A DNA stretch of 64,000 nucleotides from Nitrososphaerota archaeon (GTDB taxonomy: Archaea; Thermoproteota; Nitrososphaeria; Nitrososphaerales; JACPRH01). Location: assembly GCA_023379805.1 (NCBI GenBank), contig JAMCPI010000007.1, positions 62,001 through 126,000 of the forward strand. Reading direction: 5' to 3'. The notes beneath the pieces are model-generated. The model made no database searches and was not told the DNA's origin. It saw only the letters and a list, made by a program, of their open reading frames with translations. Of the stretch, positions 1 through 8,525 are shown one piece after another. The stretch's first letter is position 1. Each line of letters begins with the position of its first letter. The translations under genes and the position numbers were made by a program.

Positions 1-31
1 TCCCCGCTCTATTTGTCTTTGAGCTGTTCGT

Positions 32-316
32 TTATTGTTTCGGGGGAGCGGTGGCAGCGGTAGTGATACGTGCTCTGCGTTCCGCCAGTAGCAGGCATAG
101 CTCGCAGCCCTTGAGGGTGGTGGAGATATTGTTGGTTAAATGTCCTATGGGACACTTTACATTAGATAGCCAAACGCATTTCTGAAGAACGCTGCTTTGG
201 TTAATCTGGTTTTCAGCCAAGAATTTGTCGAAGGCCTCTGGTTGACTTAGCCCCTGATTCATCAGGGGTTTGACCTTTTCATAGAACGAGTCGGAGACCC
301 TAACAACAGGGGTCAT
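32..316 (-). CDS. Small putative zinc-binding protein, unknown function
   Basis: A 94-residue protein that I do not recognise. Residues 1-45 look like a short helical, DNA- or protein-binding segment. The middle holds Cys47, Cys55, His59, Cys71 and Cys74 (CPIGH followed by CELC), a spacing that could bind one zinc ion. The C-terminus is a basic, Ala/Thr-rich tail. The start codon is ATG and there is no signal peptide or membrane segment. It is the last gene on the minus strand at the window edge and is separated from the next gene by about 210 nt in which I see no gene. The coding call rests on the Cys/His pattern and open frame only. Confidence 0.55.
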   Translation of the reverse strand: MTPVVRVSDSFYEKVKPLMNQGLSQPEAFDKFLAENQINQSSVLQKCVWLSNVKCPIGHLTNNISTTLKGCELCLLLAERRARITTAATAPPKQ

Positions 317-530
317 AAACTACAGGTGCTCCCTTTATAGAAGAATTTAAGCGTTTTTATATAAAATTATTGCAACGTCAAGCGTCGTAGGCTCGGCAAT
401 TCTTGAAGCATCTCTACTGATGTGACACGTTTTGTTACGTTATTTCGCACACGCTTCAACGTCCTCAAGCATTGCTTTCCTCTTAGCACTAACCTATTGA
501 GTGATGCCGTCGACTAATACTTCTATTCTT

Positions 531-1808
531 TCACGAAACGGCTCTCTGTATCTTCATCTTGACCTTGAAGGCTTCTTCGATCTCGGTCTCAATTTTGGCT
601 GCAAGATTATCCATTCTTTTACTGGTTTCGCTAATCTCATTTCGCTTCTTCTCCATGAGCATTTTCTGCTCCTCTTTTGAGTGCTGCTTCTCCTCTAGCG
701 TGCTCTGCAAATTCTCCGCTTTTCGTAACAGTGAATCCTTGAGTGACTCCCGAAGCCTAGATAACTCCTCCTTCGTCCTCACTATTTTCTCTCTACGTTT
801 CTTTAGCTCAGGCAGCAACTCATCTATTCTCTGCATAATCTTGTCGGGAGTCTTAACCGCCACCTTCCCGCTGCTGATGAGAGTCTTCATCTCAGCGAGG
901 AAACCCTCCAAAACAAGATCGCTGTCCTCAACAAGTGCAATTGAAGGCGTATCAACATAGAGCATAAGCAACCGGCTCCTACATTTGTCCAATTTAACAG
1001 AATAGCCGTACTTCTCCAGCGGCTTCCTCAGCTTAGAGAAGGCAGTATCAAAATCAGCCTCCATCTTCTTCAGATCTAGACTGAGCTGCTTCTCATCCTC
1101 AGCGGCCTGCTTCGAGGTCGCGTAGTCTTTAGACCTCACAATCTCTTCAAGACTACTCTTCACGCCTTTAGCGCTCTCCTCAGCCTTTACCTCACCTTTC
1201 TCAGCATCCTCAACTATGCTGCGGGCAGTAGATATTTCTGAACCCATCTTGGAGAGCTGAGCGGCATCATCAGCAATCTTTCTGCCCTGTGCGGCCTTCT
1301 CATTATGCTGCTCTACTAACCTTGAGAGGCTGGCTACCTCACGCTGCATCTGCTTCAACTGAGACAATAACGGACGAATTTCTTTATCTAAAGTAGCGTA
1401 AACTACTCGCCCATGAGTTCTAAGCGTCTGATCCATTTGAGCCAACGCCTGCAAGGCGTTTCGATTGGTCTCAACTAGGCTTTCAAATCCTTGCACGCGT
1501 GGAATCTCAATTTTGCCGACTGTGTTCAGCGCTTTACCTGCAATACTTTCCTTTGAGCTGCGGATCAGCGGAATTAGTGGTTGATTCAGTTCTCCGGTTC
1601 TTATCTCGGATTTCGAGAAGTCCTCCGCTGCCTCCTTTACAGCCGAGCGTGCCGCCTCTAAGTGCCGGAGGATATCTTCACCCTCTCGGCAAACCTCCTT
1701 GAACTCAGCGTCGATACGTCTCCTTAACCACTCCTCAAGATCGGAAAGATTCACCTTTTCCTCAGGTGCCCCTTTGCTCCGGCCTAGAATATCGAAGAAC
1801 CGCGGCAT
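531..1808 (-). CDS. Long coiled-coil protein, unknown function
   Basis: A 425-residue protein made almost entirely of charged heptad-like helix. There are two long coiled-coil stretches, at about residues 130-250 and 320-415, with an intervening segment around 255-315 that contains a more hydrophobic, globular-looking part (SRLLMLYVDTPSIALVEDSD). The N-terminus (MPRFFDILGRSK) is short and lacks a signal peptide or transmembrane helix, so it is probably cytosolic. It lies 27 nt downstream of ubiX on the same strand and is probably the last gene of the KaiC-flavodoxin-ubiX cluster. SMC-like or cytoskeletal roles are possible, but no Walker motif is present and no family can be named. Confidence 0.75.
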   Translation of the reverse strand: MPRFFDILGRSKGAPEEKVNLSDLEEWLRRRIDAEFKEVCREGEDILRHLEAARSAVKEAAEDFSKSEIRTGELNQPLIPLIRSSKESIAGKALNTVGKIEIPRVQGFESLVETNRNALQALAQMDQTLRTHGRVVYATLDKEIRPLLSQLKQMQREVASLSRLVEQHNEKAAQGRKIADDAAQLSKMGSEISTARSIVEDAEKGEVKAEESAKGVKSSLEEIVRSKDYATSKQAAEDEKQLSLDLKKMEADFDTAFSKLRKPLEKYGYSVKLDKCRSRLLMLYVDTPSIALVEDSDLVLEGFLAEMKTLISSGKVAVKTPDKIMQRIDELLPELKKRREKIVRTKEELSRLRESLKDSLLRKAENLQSTLEEKQHSKEEQKMLMEKKRNEISETSKRMDNLAAKIETEIEEAFKVKMKIQRAVS

Positions 1809-1835
1809 AGATATGGTAGTCTTTGGGAAACTCGC

Positions 1836-2438
1836 CTAATAATGCTTCTGATCCGCCAGATGTCTTTGGTCTCTCATGGGCTGCCAACGTCTGTAGAGAT
1901 TGTGCTCGATGTTGAACTGATCCAGAACCTTACCTACTATATGGTCGACTAGGTCCCTCATTGATTCGGGTCTGTGGTAGAAGCCTGGCATCGCCGGTAG
2001 TACCGTCACTCCCATTTGAGATAACTGGAGCATGTTCTTCAGATGTACTTGATTTAGCGGTGTTTCCCGGGGGACAACTACCAGCTTCCGCCTCTCCTTC
2101 ATTGTGACATCTGCTGCGCGTACTAGAAGGGTGGAGGCGTATCCGTTCGCGATTGCGGAGATTGTCTTCATGCTGCAGGGGATAACTACCATTCCGTCGA
2201 ACTTGAACGAGCCGCTTGAGACGCGGGCTGCCATATCTTTATCGTCATAGACCTGATTTGCGAGGTTCTTCGCATCTTCAAGTGACATGTCGGTCTCAAC
2301 TCTGATCATCTCCTCACCCCAAGGGGTGATTATGAGATGTGTCTCCACGCCCTTCCCTTTCAACACTTCAAGTAACCTTATTCCGTAAATGGCACCAGAC
2401 GCACCTGATATGCCTACGACTAATCGGGTACCGGGCAA
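1836..2438 (-). CDS. ubiX: UbiX-type flavin prenyltransferase
   Basis: UbiX joins a dimethylallyl group to reduced FMN, making prenyl-FMN, the cofactor of UbiD decarboxylases. The 200-residue length fits the family. The N-terminus has the flavin-binding Rossmann start (GISGASGAIYGIRLLEVL, residues 9-26). The family signature PRETPLNQVHLKNM lies near residues 123-136, followed by the PGFYHRPES loop. The start codon is TTG, directly after the flavodoxin stop (2-nt gap), so translation is probably coupled. No UbiD partner is in this window. A flavoprotein neighbour supports an FMN-linked job. The family call is firm; which UbiD enzyme it serves cannot be seen. Confidence 0.93.
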   Translation of the reverse strand: MPGTRLVVGISGASGAIYGIRLLEVLKGKGVETHLIITPWGEEMIRVETDMSLEDAKNLANQVYDDKDMAARVSSGSFKFDGMVVIPCSMKTISAIANGYASTLLVRAADVTMKERRKLVVVPRETPLNQVHLKNMLQLSQMGVTVLPAMPGFYHRPESMRDLVDHIVGKVLDQFNIEHNLYRRWQPMRDQRHLADQKHY

Positions 2439-2440
2439 CG

Positions 2441-2959
2441 TTACTGCACTGCCTCCTCTCCCTTCCTCACCGATGCTACAGACTTAACTTCGTCGCAGAA
2501 AGCCTTGATCTTCCCAACGTATTCGCCGCTTTTAACTAGGCTTCGCCGAGCTAGCAAGGTTGCACGCACATCCATACCTTTAATCCTCATCTTCTTAACC
2601 AACCCGTTGAGATATTTGTCTTCTCCGAAGCCGCCGTACGTGATAAAGATCGCCCCTATTTTCCCCTCACACCCGCTGACCCTGCTGAGATAGCTATTCA
2701 AAGGAGGGCAGCTAACAGTCCACTTCGGGCCGCCTAGAACAATAACGTCGTATTTTGAGAGGTCTTCAACTACGGGTTGAATCTTAACCTTCGAAGACGG
2801 GATAAACGACAATAGCAACCACCGAATGTAGCCTCTATGCTTCTGCGGCTCAATCCTGCAAACCTCAACCTCATGATGTGGTGAAAGCCGCCGAACTATT
2901 TCGTCAGCAACTGCTCGGGTGTTTCCTGTCCAGGAGAAGTAAGCTACTAGAATGCGCAT
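2441..2959 (-). CDS. Flavodoxin-family protein
   Basis: A 172-residue single-domain flavodoxin fold. The FMN phosphate loop is seen at residues 9-14 (SWTGNT) after the first beta strand (ILVAYF). The second loop, VLGGPKWTVSCPPLNSYL, corresponds to the isoalloxazine-binding region. The length and the extended middle segment (RGYIRWLLLSFIPSS) resemble the MIOX/NAD(P)H-quinone-type archaeal flavodoxins rather than short electron-carrier flavodoxins. It sits 2 nt upstream of ubiX and 47 nt downstream of a KaiC-like ATPase, all on the minus strand. It may deliver electrons or reduced FMN, but the partner is unknown. Confidence 0.85.
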   Translation of the reverse strand: MRILVAYFSWTGNTRAVADEIVRRLSPHHEVEVCRIEPQKHRGYIRWLLLSFIPSSKVKIQPVVEDLSKYDVIVLGGPKWTVSCPPLNSYLSRVSGCEGKIGAIFITYGGFGEDKYLNGLVKKMRIKGMDVRATLLARRSLVKSGEYVGKIKAFCDEVKSVASVRKGEEAVQ

Positions 2960-3006
2960 CCCGCTTCATCAAGCTTCGGGGAATGATCTTCCTTAAGAGG
3001 CTATTC

Positions 3007-3762
3007 TCATAGAGCTATCTCTGAAGGATAGACCTCTATGCCGCCGTCCCCGATTTTGTATGGGTGAGGCTGCGTATCATGGTCTACTCCACGCATCTTC
3101 TCTACAGTGAAGATCCTGAGCATTCCACCCGGTCTCAGTATCTTTCTCAGGATGAGAACGCCTTGAGCTAAGAACTCTTCAAATTGGTACTTCCGGTACA
3201 GAGAGCTTGTCGTTAACTCGGATATCAATAGGGTTGTGCAGCCTGTTGAAGCTATGGCCTGCATAAGGTCCAGAACCGCTGTTCGACGCTCCGCCGCATC
3301 AGGATATTGAAGTATAAGGGTCGCAAGCGGGTCTACAACCAGTCTCTTCGCTCCGACTCTCTCCACATTCTTCTTGATAGCGTCAATTAGAGAGATGAGC
3401 GCAAACTCCCGTTTCCCAACCGAAATGTCGCCTAGCTTAACTTCTCCGGGGAGAAACCTGATGGGTGATGCATCGATAATTGCTATCTTATCATCTTTAA
3501 TCATCTTTGAGAGATCGAGGCCAACTGCTTTGGCGTTTTTTACAAGTGAGTCAGGTTCCTCGTCAAGCGAAACGTAGACACCATTCTCACCATAATCCTT
3601 GACGCCGTTGTAGAGGAACTGTAATGCAAGCGTAGTCTTTCCGCTGCCGGGGCTCCCGATTACAAATACAACGTAGCTTCGCGGTATCCCCTTGTTCGCT
3701 AAAATCTCGTCTACACCCTTAACTCCGGTGCGTGCGAACTCTTCCCTCTCGCTCATCAGCAT
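3007..3762 (-). CDS. KaiC-like RecA-superfamily ATPase
   Basis: A 251-residue single KaiC domain. The Walker A motif is GSPGSGKTT near residues 37-45, the catalytic carboxylate region is VSLDEEPDSL near 64-73, and the Walker B strand is RLVVDPLATL near 139-148. Such single-domain archaeal KaiC proteins are soluble ATPases of signalling or regulatory type with mostly unknown targets. The Lys and Thr of the P-loop are intact, in contrast to the degenerate KaiC domain encoded at 4677-5918. The gene starts the minus-strand run KaiC-flavodoxin-UbiX-coiled coil. Start ATG at 3762; an in-frame ATG three codons on is equally possible. Confidence 0.9.
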   Translation of the reverse strand: MLMSEREEFARTGVKGVDEILANKGIPRSYVVFVIGSPGSGKTTLALQFLYNGVKDYGENGVYVSLDEEPDSLVKNAKAVGLDLSKMIKDDKIAIIDASPIRFLPGEVKLGDISVGKREFALISLIDAIKKNVERVGAKRLVVDPLATLILQYPDAAERRTAVLDLMQAIASTGCTTLLISELTTSSLYRKYQFEEFLAQGVLILRKILRPGGMLRIFTVEKMRGVDHDTQPHPYKIGDGGIEVYPSEIAL

Positions 3763-4014
3763 CTACTCTCCATACGTGCAGAGCCGGCCAAATATTAAGC
3801 ATATGGTAACTTTTGAACGATCTTTCACCTAAATCGGCTCCAGACCACAACTACATTTATTCGTCAAACGCAAGTTACACGGCATATTCTTCGCCAACCT
3901 GAACAATCGTCACTTCAATTCCAGTATTTGTACGAGGAAACTCGTCTCAGATCGCACTGGATGTCTTTCAATCTGACATATAGCTGATGAGATTCTCTGG
4001 GGATGGTTTCGCGT

Positions 4015-4560
4015 TTATTGGTCTAGGTTTGCTTCAGGCTTAGGTTTCTTCATTTCTACTTCTTCAGCTTGTCCTCTGGATGTTCCAAGCGTCTTAAGCC
4101 ACCCTGATGGGTCACGCACTTCAAAGGTTGGGCTTTCAGGGTGTCCATCCCCTTCAATCGCTACGAGAAGAACGCTGTAAACCTCTTTGCCTTCTAGGAG
4201 ACTTGGGGGTAGGTTCGCGGTGAACTGTTGCCCCATTATTTCGCGGTAGACTCTGAAGTCATCCCAACGCGGCTTTGAGGAGCTTCTCCGTAATCTCTTC
4301 TCAGACTTTATGGCTATCATCTTCTCAAGCGGTATTTCAAAGGCCAAACCGATAATTTCAAGAGTCTTCGAGCCCGTCGGCCTCTTCTCGTAGAAAATCA
4401 GCCTCTCTGTTGTCGCTAACAGCTGTCCTACCATCATTCGAGTGAAGGCGCTGTGACCACCGAGATACCAAACCCCATCCTCCTCCTTTGAGATCTGCTC
4501 CCCGGGGATGAAGGTGTAACTCATCGCTTGACGCATTAAATGTGCACAGGATTTAAACAA
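4015..4560 (-). CDS. Stand-alone PH/GRAM-like domain protein
   Basis: A 181-residue protein whose residues about 14-155 match the first 160 residues of the next protein (4677-5918): both have ExxxWYxGGxxxFxR, TxRLxFxEKxPxG, AFxxPLxxM, RxxWxDxxxYRxIMGQ, and an EVxxPxxWxxxL ending. The pattern of short beta strands with a closing helix suggests a PH- or GRAM-like membrane/lipid- or protein-binding module, but this is inference. The C-terminus is a charged tail rich in Lys, Glu and Pro. An internal start at MSYTFIPGEQ (residue 13) fits the homology better than the annotated first ATG. Function unknown; its pairing with the KaiC fusion suggests a shared signalling role. Confidence 0.75.
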   Translation of the reverse strand: MFKSCAHLMRQAMSYTFIPGEQISKEEDGVWYLGGHSAFTRMMVGQLLATTERLIFYEKRPTGSKTLEIIGLAFEIPLEKMIAIKSEKRLRRSSSKPRWDDFRVYREIMGQQFTANLPPSLLEGKEVYSVLLVAIEGDGHPESPTFEVRDPSGWLKTLGTSRGQAEEVEMKKPKPEANLDQ

Positions 4561-4676
4561 TATGCACTACTTCAGGCAACTAACTAACGGACTAACTAAC
4601 TGTGACGTGCTAGCCGTACTAGCTGCACTGAATACGACGGCGGGGTTGGTTAAAAGAAAATGTGATATGTGTTTAC

Positions 4677-5918
4677 TTATCTGTCGAATGGTATTGCTCT
4701 TCTTGAATGTCCGGTGTTAAACATCTTCTTAACTTGTATCCATTTCGCATCTGAGCCTTCCTTATCGTAAAGGCTGATCTCTCCGTCGAAAACGTCAACC
4801 ATTGCCTGTGTCTCCTCTGGGCTGTGCATATACAGGTTGAAGGTGGCTAGGACAGTGTATCCTTTGTATCGAAGCCTCGGTAGAATATCCGTGAGCCACC
4901 GCCTTGTATCTCGTATCTTGTGCTGCAGCAGGATCTCGGAGAGAACATCTATACAGATTACACCGCTCTTTCCATTGTCTCCACCACCCACTCTATCTAT
5001 AATCTCCATTAGTCCAATATTGAGATCGCTGAGGTTATCCAACCCCTTTATGCTTCTCACATTAAGCGCGCCCTGCGGTGGCACCTCTGCCCGTGAGCTG
5101 CAGGCCAAAACATAGAGATTCTTAGGTTGAGTCCCACTGGTAGACTGCACTTTCAACGAGTCTGCGCAGACATAGATAGCGGTCTTCCCGTCATCAATCG
5201 CCTTACCAAGGAACTGTTGAAGCAAATCATCTTTCTCATCACAAGAAGGTGAGGTGAGCAACACACTATACCCCTCTGGTATACCTCCGTTCAGCAACTC
5301 GTCGAGCCTAGCGACGCCGATCCTAACCCTGTTCTCAGTGGTCTCTACCGTGACGCGTTCATCCTTAGGCACCTCCTCATGAGCAGCAAGCCGTTTCTCC
5401 TCCCTCTTCAGCACACGCATCCATTCAACCGGATTCTCTACTTCAAAGACTAGGCTATCTACTCTACCCTCCCCGTTGTTAACTGATATTATGAGTACTT
5501 GATACTCATTTTTCCGCCCCAAGAATCCAACTGGCTGGTTGATCTGCCGCTGTCCAAGCATAATCTTCCGGTACATCTCAGTGTCACGCCAATCGGGTCG
5601 ACCACCCCTGCCTCTGATACGCATTTCAACCTGAGCACTCCGCATAGCATCCAAAGGCAGCGTGAACGCTAAACTGAAGGTCTCAATCGATGTGTCCGAG
5701 AAAAACTGGCTAAGCCCCACAGGCTTCTGCTCAAAAAAGAGTAGTCTTCTCTCAGTCACAATCAAGTGGCCCAGTGCAACCCGGTTAAACGATGTGTATC
5801 CTCCATAATACCACGCGGCCTCCTGCTGCATCAGTATTCGATCATTCGGGACGACGGCCAGGCTTCCCGGCTCCTTATCAGGCACCGTCATCAACCTGCT
5901 TACTCCAGACTTGCGCAT
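4677..5918 (-). CDS. PH-like domain fused to a degenerate KaiC-like domain
   Basis: A 413-residue two-domain protein. Residues about 20-170 repeat the domain of the 4015-4560 protein. After a linker near 175-195, residues about 200-405 have KaiC architecture: RIGVARLDELLNGGIPEGYSVLL, then a position where Walker A should be but which reads SPSCDEKDDLLQQF, with no GK[ST]. A Walker-B-like strand (GVICIDVLSEIL) remains. The ATPase is therefore probably inactive and may act as a sensor or scaffold for the intact KaiC protein nearby. No signal peptide or membrane helix is seen. The promoter probably lies in the gap to 5980, which it shares with the divergent small membrane gene. Confidence 0.82.
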   Translation of the reverse strand: MRKSGVSRLMTVPDKEPGSLAVVPNDRILMQQEAAWYYGGYTSFNRVALGHLIVTERRLLFFEQKPVGLSQFFSDTSIETFSLAFTLPLDAMRSAQVEMRIRGRGGRPDWRDTEMYRKIMLGQRQINQPVGFLGRKNEYQVLIISVNNGEGRVDSLVFEVENPVEWMRVLKREEKRLAAHEEVPKDERVTVETTENRVRIGVARLDELLNGGIPEGYSVLLTSPSCDEKDDLLQQFLGKAIDDGKTAIYVCADSLKVQSTSGTQPKNLYVLACSSRAEVPPQGALNVRSIKGLDNLSDLNIGLMEIIDRVGGGDNGKSGVICIDVLSEILLQHKIRDTRRWLTDILPRLRYKGYTVLATFNLYMHSPEETQAMVDVFDGEISLYDKEGSDAKWIQVKKMFNTGHSRRAIPFDR

Positions 5919-5986
5919 TTAACCTTTCAATAACTTATTCCTTGCTGCGGTGCTGTTCAGCCTGCACGAGAGGCGTTTCAATTTAA

Positions 5987-5994
5987 TTTATATC
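5987..5994 (+). promoter_or_regulatory. TATA-like box for the tiny membrane gene
   Basis: The sequence TTTATATC sits in an A/T-rich stretch about 46 nt before the TTG start at 6033. An archaeal start site 25-26 nt downstream would give a short leader containing GGTGAT (6019-6024), a good ribosome-binding site. Confidence 0.45.
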
Positions 5995-6032
5995 TCAGCC
6001 CCTCATCCTGAGCAGATGGTGATGAGTAATTA

Positions 6033-6182
6033 TTGACGCTAGTAGAGTCGGCGCTTGCCTTTGTCTTCATCTCCTTCAAGGAAGCCATCATCCTGTTTCT
6101 GCTCATTACAGCAATATTCTTCATAGCCGTCTGGGGAATTGGGCAGAGAGCTAAAGCCGTTAAGCAAAGCAAGAAATCTTGA
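6033..6182 (+). CDS. 49-residue single-span membrane protein
   Basis: A short open frame that starts with TTG at 6033 and ends TGA at 6180-6182. It encodes a hydrophobic helix (AIILFLLITAIFFIAVWGIG, about residues 18-37) followed by a basic tail (QRAKAVKQSKKS), so it should insert with the tail in the cytosol. GGTGAT lies 8 nt before the TTG, and a TATA-like box stands upstream. The gene is immediately upstream of the thermosome gene on the same strand. It superficially resembles a TatA N-terminus, but lacks the FG hinge and the amphipathic helix, so I do not call it TatA. Supported by translation signals and composition only. Confidence 0.5.
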   Translation: MTLVESALAFVFISFKEAIILFLLITAIFFIAVWGIGQRAKAVKQSKKS

Positions 6183-6187
6183 AAAAT

Positions 6188-6195
6188 GTTTATTA
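6188..6195 (+). promoter_or_regulatory. TATA-like box of the thermosome gene
   Basis: GTTTATTA lies 40-47 nt before the chosen TTG start at 6235. Transcription would begin near 6217, giving a short leader with GGTGA at 6220-6224. Confidence 0.4.
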
Positions 6196-6234
6196 GTACA
6201 CCATCTGGCGGTAGCTAATGGTGAATCAATAAGG

Positions 6235-7893
6235 TTGGCAACAGCTATACCTGCAGTTACGTCATCCGGTCAACCGGTTCTAATACTCAAAGAAGGATCC
6301 TCGCAAACAAGAGGGCGAGATGCTCAGAAAAATAATATCATGGCGGCGAAGCTAATCGCTGAAATTGTTCGTTCATCTCTTGGTCCACGTGGAATGGATA
6401 AGATGCTCGTCGACAGCCTCGGCGATGTCACCATCACCAACGATGGAGCAACTATTCTGAAAGAGATTGACGTTCAGCATCCAGCAGCTAAAATGATGGT
6501 TGAGATTTCAAAAGCTACAGATCAGGAGGTCGGCGACGGAACCACTTCTGCAGTGATCTTCGCAGGAGCGCTTTTAGAAAAAGCTGAGGAGCTCATCTCA
6601 AAAGATGTGCACCCAACAATCATTGTCGACGGATACAGGAAGGCCTCTGCAAAGGCACTGGACATCCTGAAAACCTCTGCAATCAAGATTTCCCCTGACG
6701 ACCGTGAATGGCTGATCAAAATCGCGAAGACAAGCGTAGCAACTAAACTGGTCAGCAAAGAATCTGACTTGCTCTCAGCAATAGTTGTAGACGCGCTTCT
6801 ACAGGTAGCGGAGAAAACAGACGGCGGAGTTAAGGTCGACATCGATGATGTGAAGGTTGAGAAGAAGCCGGGCGGATCCGTCAGAGACACATCGCTAGTA
6901 AAAGGTATCATCCTCGACAAAGAGGTTGTTCACAGCGGAATGCCAAAGAGTGTTAAGAACGCCAAGATCGCGCTAATCAACTCAGCCCTTGAAATCGAGA
7001 AAACAGAGTTCGACGCAAAGATCAATATCAGCAACCCTGAGCAGATGAAGCTCTTCCTTGACGAAGAGAACCGTATGCTCAAAGGCATGGTAGACAAAAT
7101 TGTAGAGTCTGGCGCAAACGTCATCATCTGCCAGAAAGGCATCGACGATATTGCTCAGCACTACCTAGCAAAGCAAGGCATCATAGCGGTCAGACGCGTC
7201 AAGCAAAGCGATATTGAGAAGCTCGCCAAGGCTACAGGAGGCCGCGTCGTCACCAACCTCGAAGAGCTCTCTAAGAGCGATCTCGGCAAGGCCGGACTCG
7301 TTGAAGAAAGGAATGTCGAGGAGGACAAATGGGTCTTCGTTGAAGGTGCAGCAAACCCGAAGGCAGTCAGCCTCTTGATACGAGGAGGAACTCAACGCAT
7401 CGTAGACGAAGCTGAGAGATCGATGCATGATGCCCTCTGCGTAGTACGAGACGTAATACAGAAACCAGCGGTGGTCGCCGGCGGAGGAGCACCTGAAGCT
7501 CACATCGCCAGTAAGCTAAGAGCATGGTCAAACACCCTAGGCGGAAGAGAGCAGCTTGCAGTCCAACTATTCAGCGACGCCCTCGAGTCAATACCGCTGA
7601 CCTTGGCGGAGAACGCGGGGTTAGACCCAATCGATACTCAGGTTGAGCTCAGAGCAGCGCAGAGTCAAGGAAAGACCTGGTACGGTGTCAGCGCCCTAGA
7701 CGGAGGCGTCAAGGACATGGAGAATCTAAACGTCTTCGAGCCTGTAGCTGTTAAGGAGCAGATAATCAAGTCAGCTACTGAAGCAGCCTGCATGATAATC
7801 AGGATCGACGATGTCATCGCATCATCCAAGATGAAGGCACCCGCAGGACCACCCGGTGGCCCAGGCGGAATGGGCGGCATGGGTGAAGACTAG
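6235..7893 (+). CDS. ths: Thermosome subunit (group II chaperonin)
   Basis: The thermosome is the archaeal ATP-dependent protein-folding chamber, built of two stacked rings. This 552-residue subunit carries the ATP-binding stretches [11 protein letters not shown] and [19 protein letters not shown] near the N-terminus, GDGTTS near residues 100-105, and the C-terminal equatorial signature VVAGGGAPE. The tail is Gly/Met-rich (GGMGGMGED), as in other chaperonins. I chose TTG at 6235 because the protein then begins [20 protein letters not shown], as thermosomes do, and because GGTGA lies 10 nt upstream. The frame stays open upstream to 6139, but that extension overlaps the small membrane gene and has no homology. 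Only one subunit gene is in the window. Confidence 0.97.
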   Translation: MATAIPAVTSSGQPVLILKEGSSQTRGRDAQKNNIMAAKLIAEIVRSSLGPRGMDKMLVDSLGDVTITNDGATILKEIDVQHPAAKMMVEISKATDQEVGDGTTSAVIFAGALLEKAEELISKDVHPTIIVDGYRKASAKALDILKTSAIKISPDDREWLIKIAKTSVATKLVSKESDLLSAIVVDALLQVAEKTDGGVKVDIDDVKVEKKPGGSVRDTSLVKGIILDKEVVHSGMPKSVKNAKIALINSALEIEKTEFDAKINISNPEQMKLFLDEENRMLKGMVDKIVESGANVIICQKGIDDIAQHYLAKQGIIAVRRVKQSDIEKLAKATGGRVVTNLEELSKSDLGKAGLVEERNVEEDKWVFVEGAANPKAVSLLIRGGTQRIVDEAERSMHDALCVVRDVIQKPAVVAGGGAPEAHIASKLRAWSNTLGGREQLAVQLFSDALESIPLTLAENAGLDPIDTQVELRAAQSQGKTWYGVSALDGGVKDMENLNVFEPVAVKEQIIKSATEAACMIIRIDDVIASSKMKAPAGPPGGPGGMGGMGED

Positions 7894-7924
7894 ACGCAAA
7901 TCTTCCTCACACCACCCGCTTCAC

Positions 7925-7965
7925 CCTTTTTTCCTTCCGAAGTTTCTTTTTCTTTTTCCTCTTTT
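7925..7965 (+). terminator. Pyrimidine-rich termination tract after thermosome
   Basis: A run of T-rich blocks (CCCTTTTTTCC, TTTCTTTTTCTTTTTCC, CTTTTATC) follows the thermosome stop by about 30 nt. Archaeal RNA polymerase terminates at such T tracts. The end of this tract also supplies the TATA-like CTTTATATTT that sits some 30 nt before the next gene (start 8001), which would therefore be nearly leaderless. Confidence 0.5.
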
Positions 7966-8000
7966 ATCTTTATATTTCGTAACATTGCTTATGATTAGGT

Positions 8001-8507
8001 ATGTGGCGGCAGATTCAGACTCGGTTCACGCGGCAGAAGGCACGGCTTAGTGTCGTGCGTAAAATGATTGAACTCGGAATCGGCTTGGCGCCGCCTTTTC
8101 AGCTGTGTGTAGGTGACGTGAATGTAAGCGACTCTGCTTTGGCTGAAGCCGTCGGGGTGGATAGACGAGTTGTTCGAAGCACAGTGAAGCAGATTATGCA
8201 GGATCCGGATCTTCGAGACATCTTTACGCAGGTGAAGCCGATTGGGGTGAGTTTGGTGGATATCGCAAAAAAGCTGGGTTACAGTGTGCTGGTTGTCTAC
8301 GCCGATCCGCATAAGCCCGGTGTGATATCCGGTATCTCCACAATACTCTCTGATTACAATGTAGTTATTCGACAGGCGCTTGCAGATGACCCCGATTTTA
8401 TACCTGATCCTAAGTTGACACTTGTTCTTGACGGGCGTGTCCCGCCCGATGCTATCGGGAAGATACAGTCACTCGCACAGGTGGATAGCTTGACCTTGAA
8501 GCGTTAG
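8001..8507 (+). CDS. HTH plus ACT-domain regulator of amino acid metabolism (COG2150-like)
   Basis: A 168-residue protein. Residues 1-75 form a helix-turn-helix-like region (VSDSALAEAVGVDRRVVRSTVKQI). Residues about 90-165 are an ACT domain, with the typical start VLVVYADPHKPGVISGISTIL. ACT domains bind amino acids or similar small ligands, so this is probably a ligand-responsive DNA-binding regulator. The start ATG at 8001 has a TATA-like box about 30 nt upstream, indicating a leaderless mRNA. It is followed closely by a PfkB kinase on the same strand. The target genes cannot be seen. Confidence 0.88.
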   Translation: MWRQIQTRFTRQKARLSVVRKMIELGIGLAPPFQLCVGDVNVSDSALAEAVGVDRRVVRSTVKQIMQDPDLRDIFTQVKPIGVSLVDIAKKLGYSVLVVYADPHKPGVISGISTILSDYNVVIRQALADDPDFIPDPKLTLVLDGRVPPDAIGKIQSLAQVDSLTLKR

Positions 8508-8525
8508 CTAGGTGTGTGTTGTCCA

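Noticed and set aside
5978-6172. 64-residue minus-strand frame opposite the small membrane gene
   Set aside because: It is antisense to a better supported frame and has no start signals or family features.
6033-6182. TatA-like twin-arginine translocase subunit
   Set aside because: One helix and a basic tail fit, but the FG hinge and amphipathic helix are missing, and no TatC is nearby.
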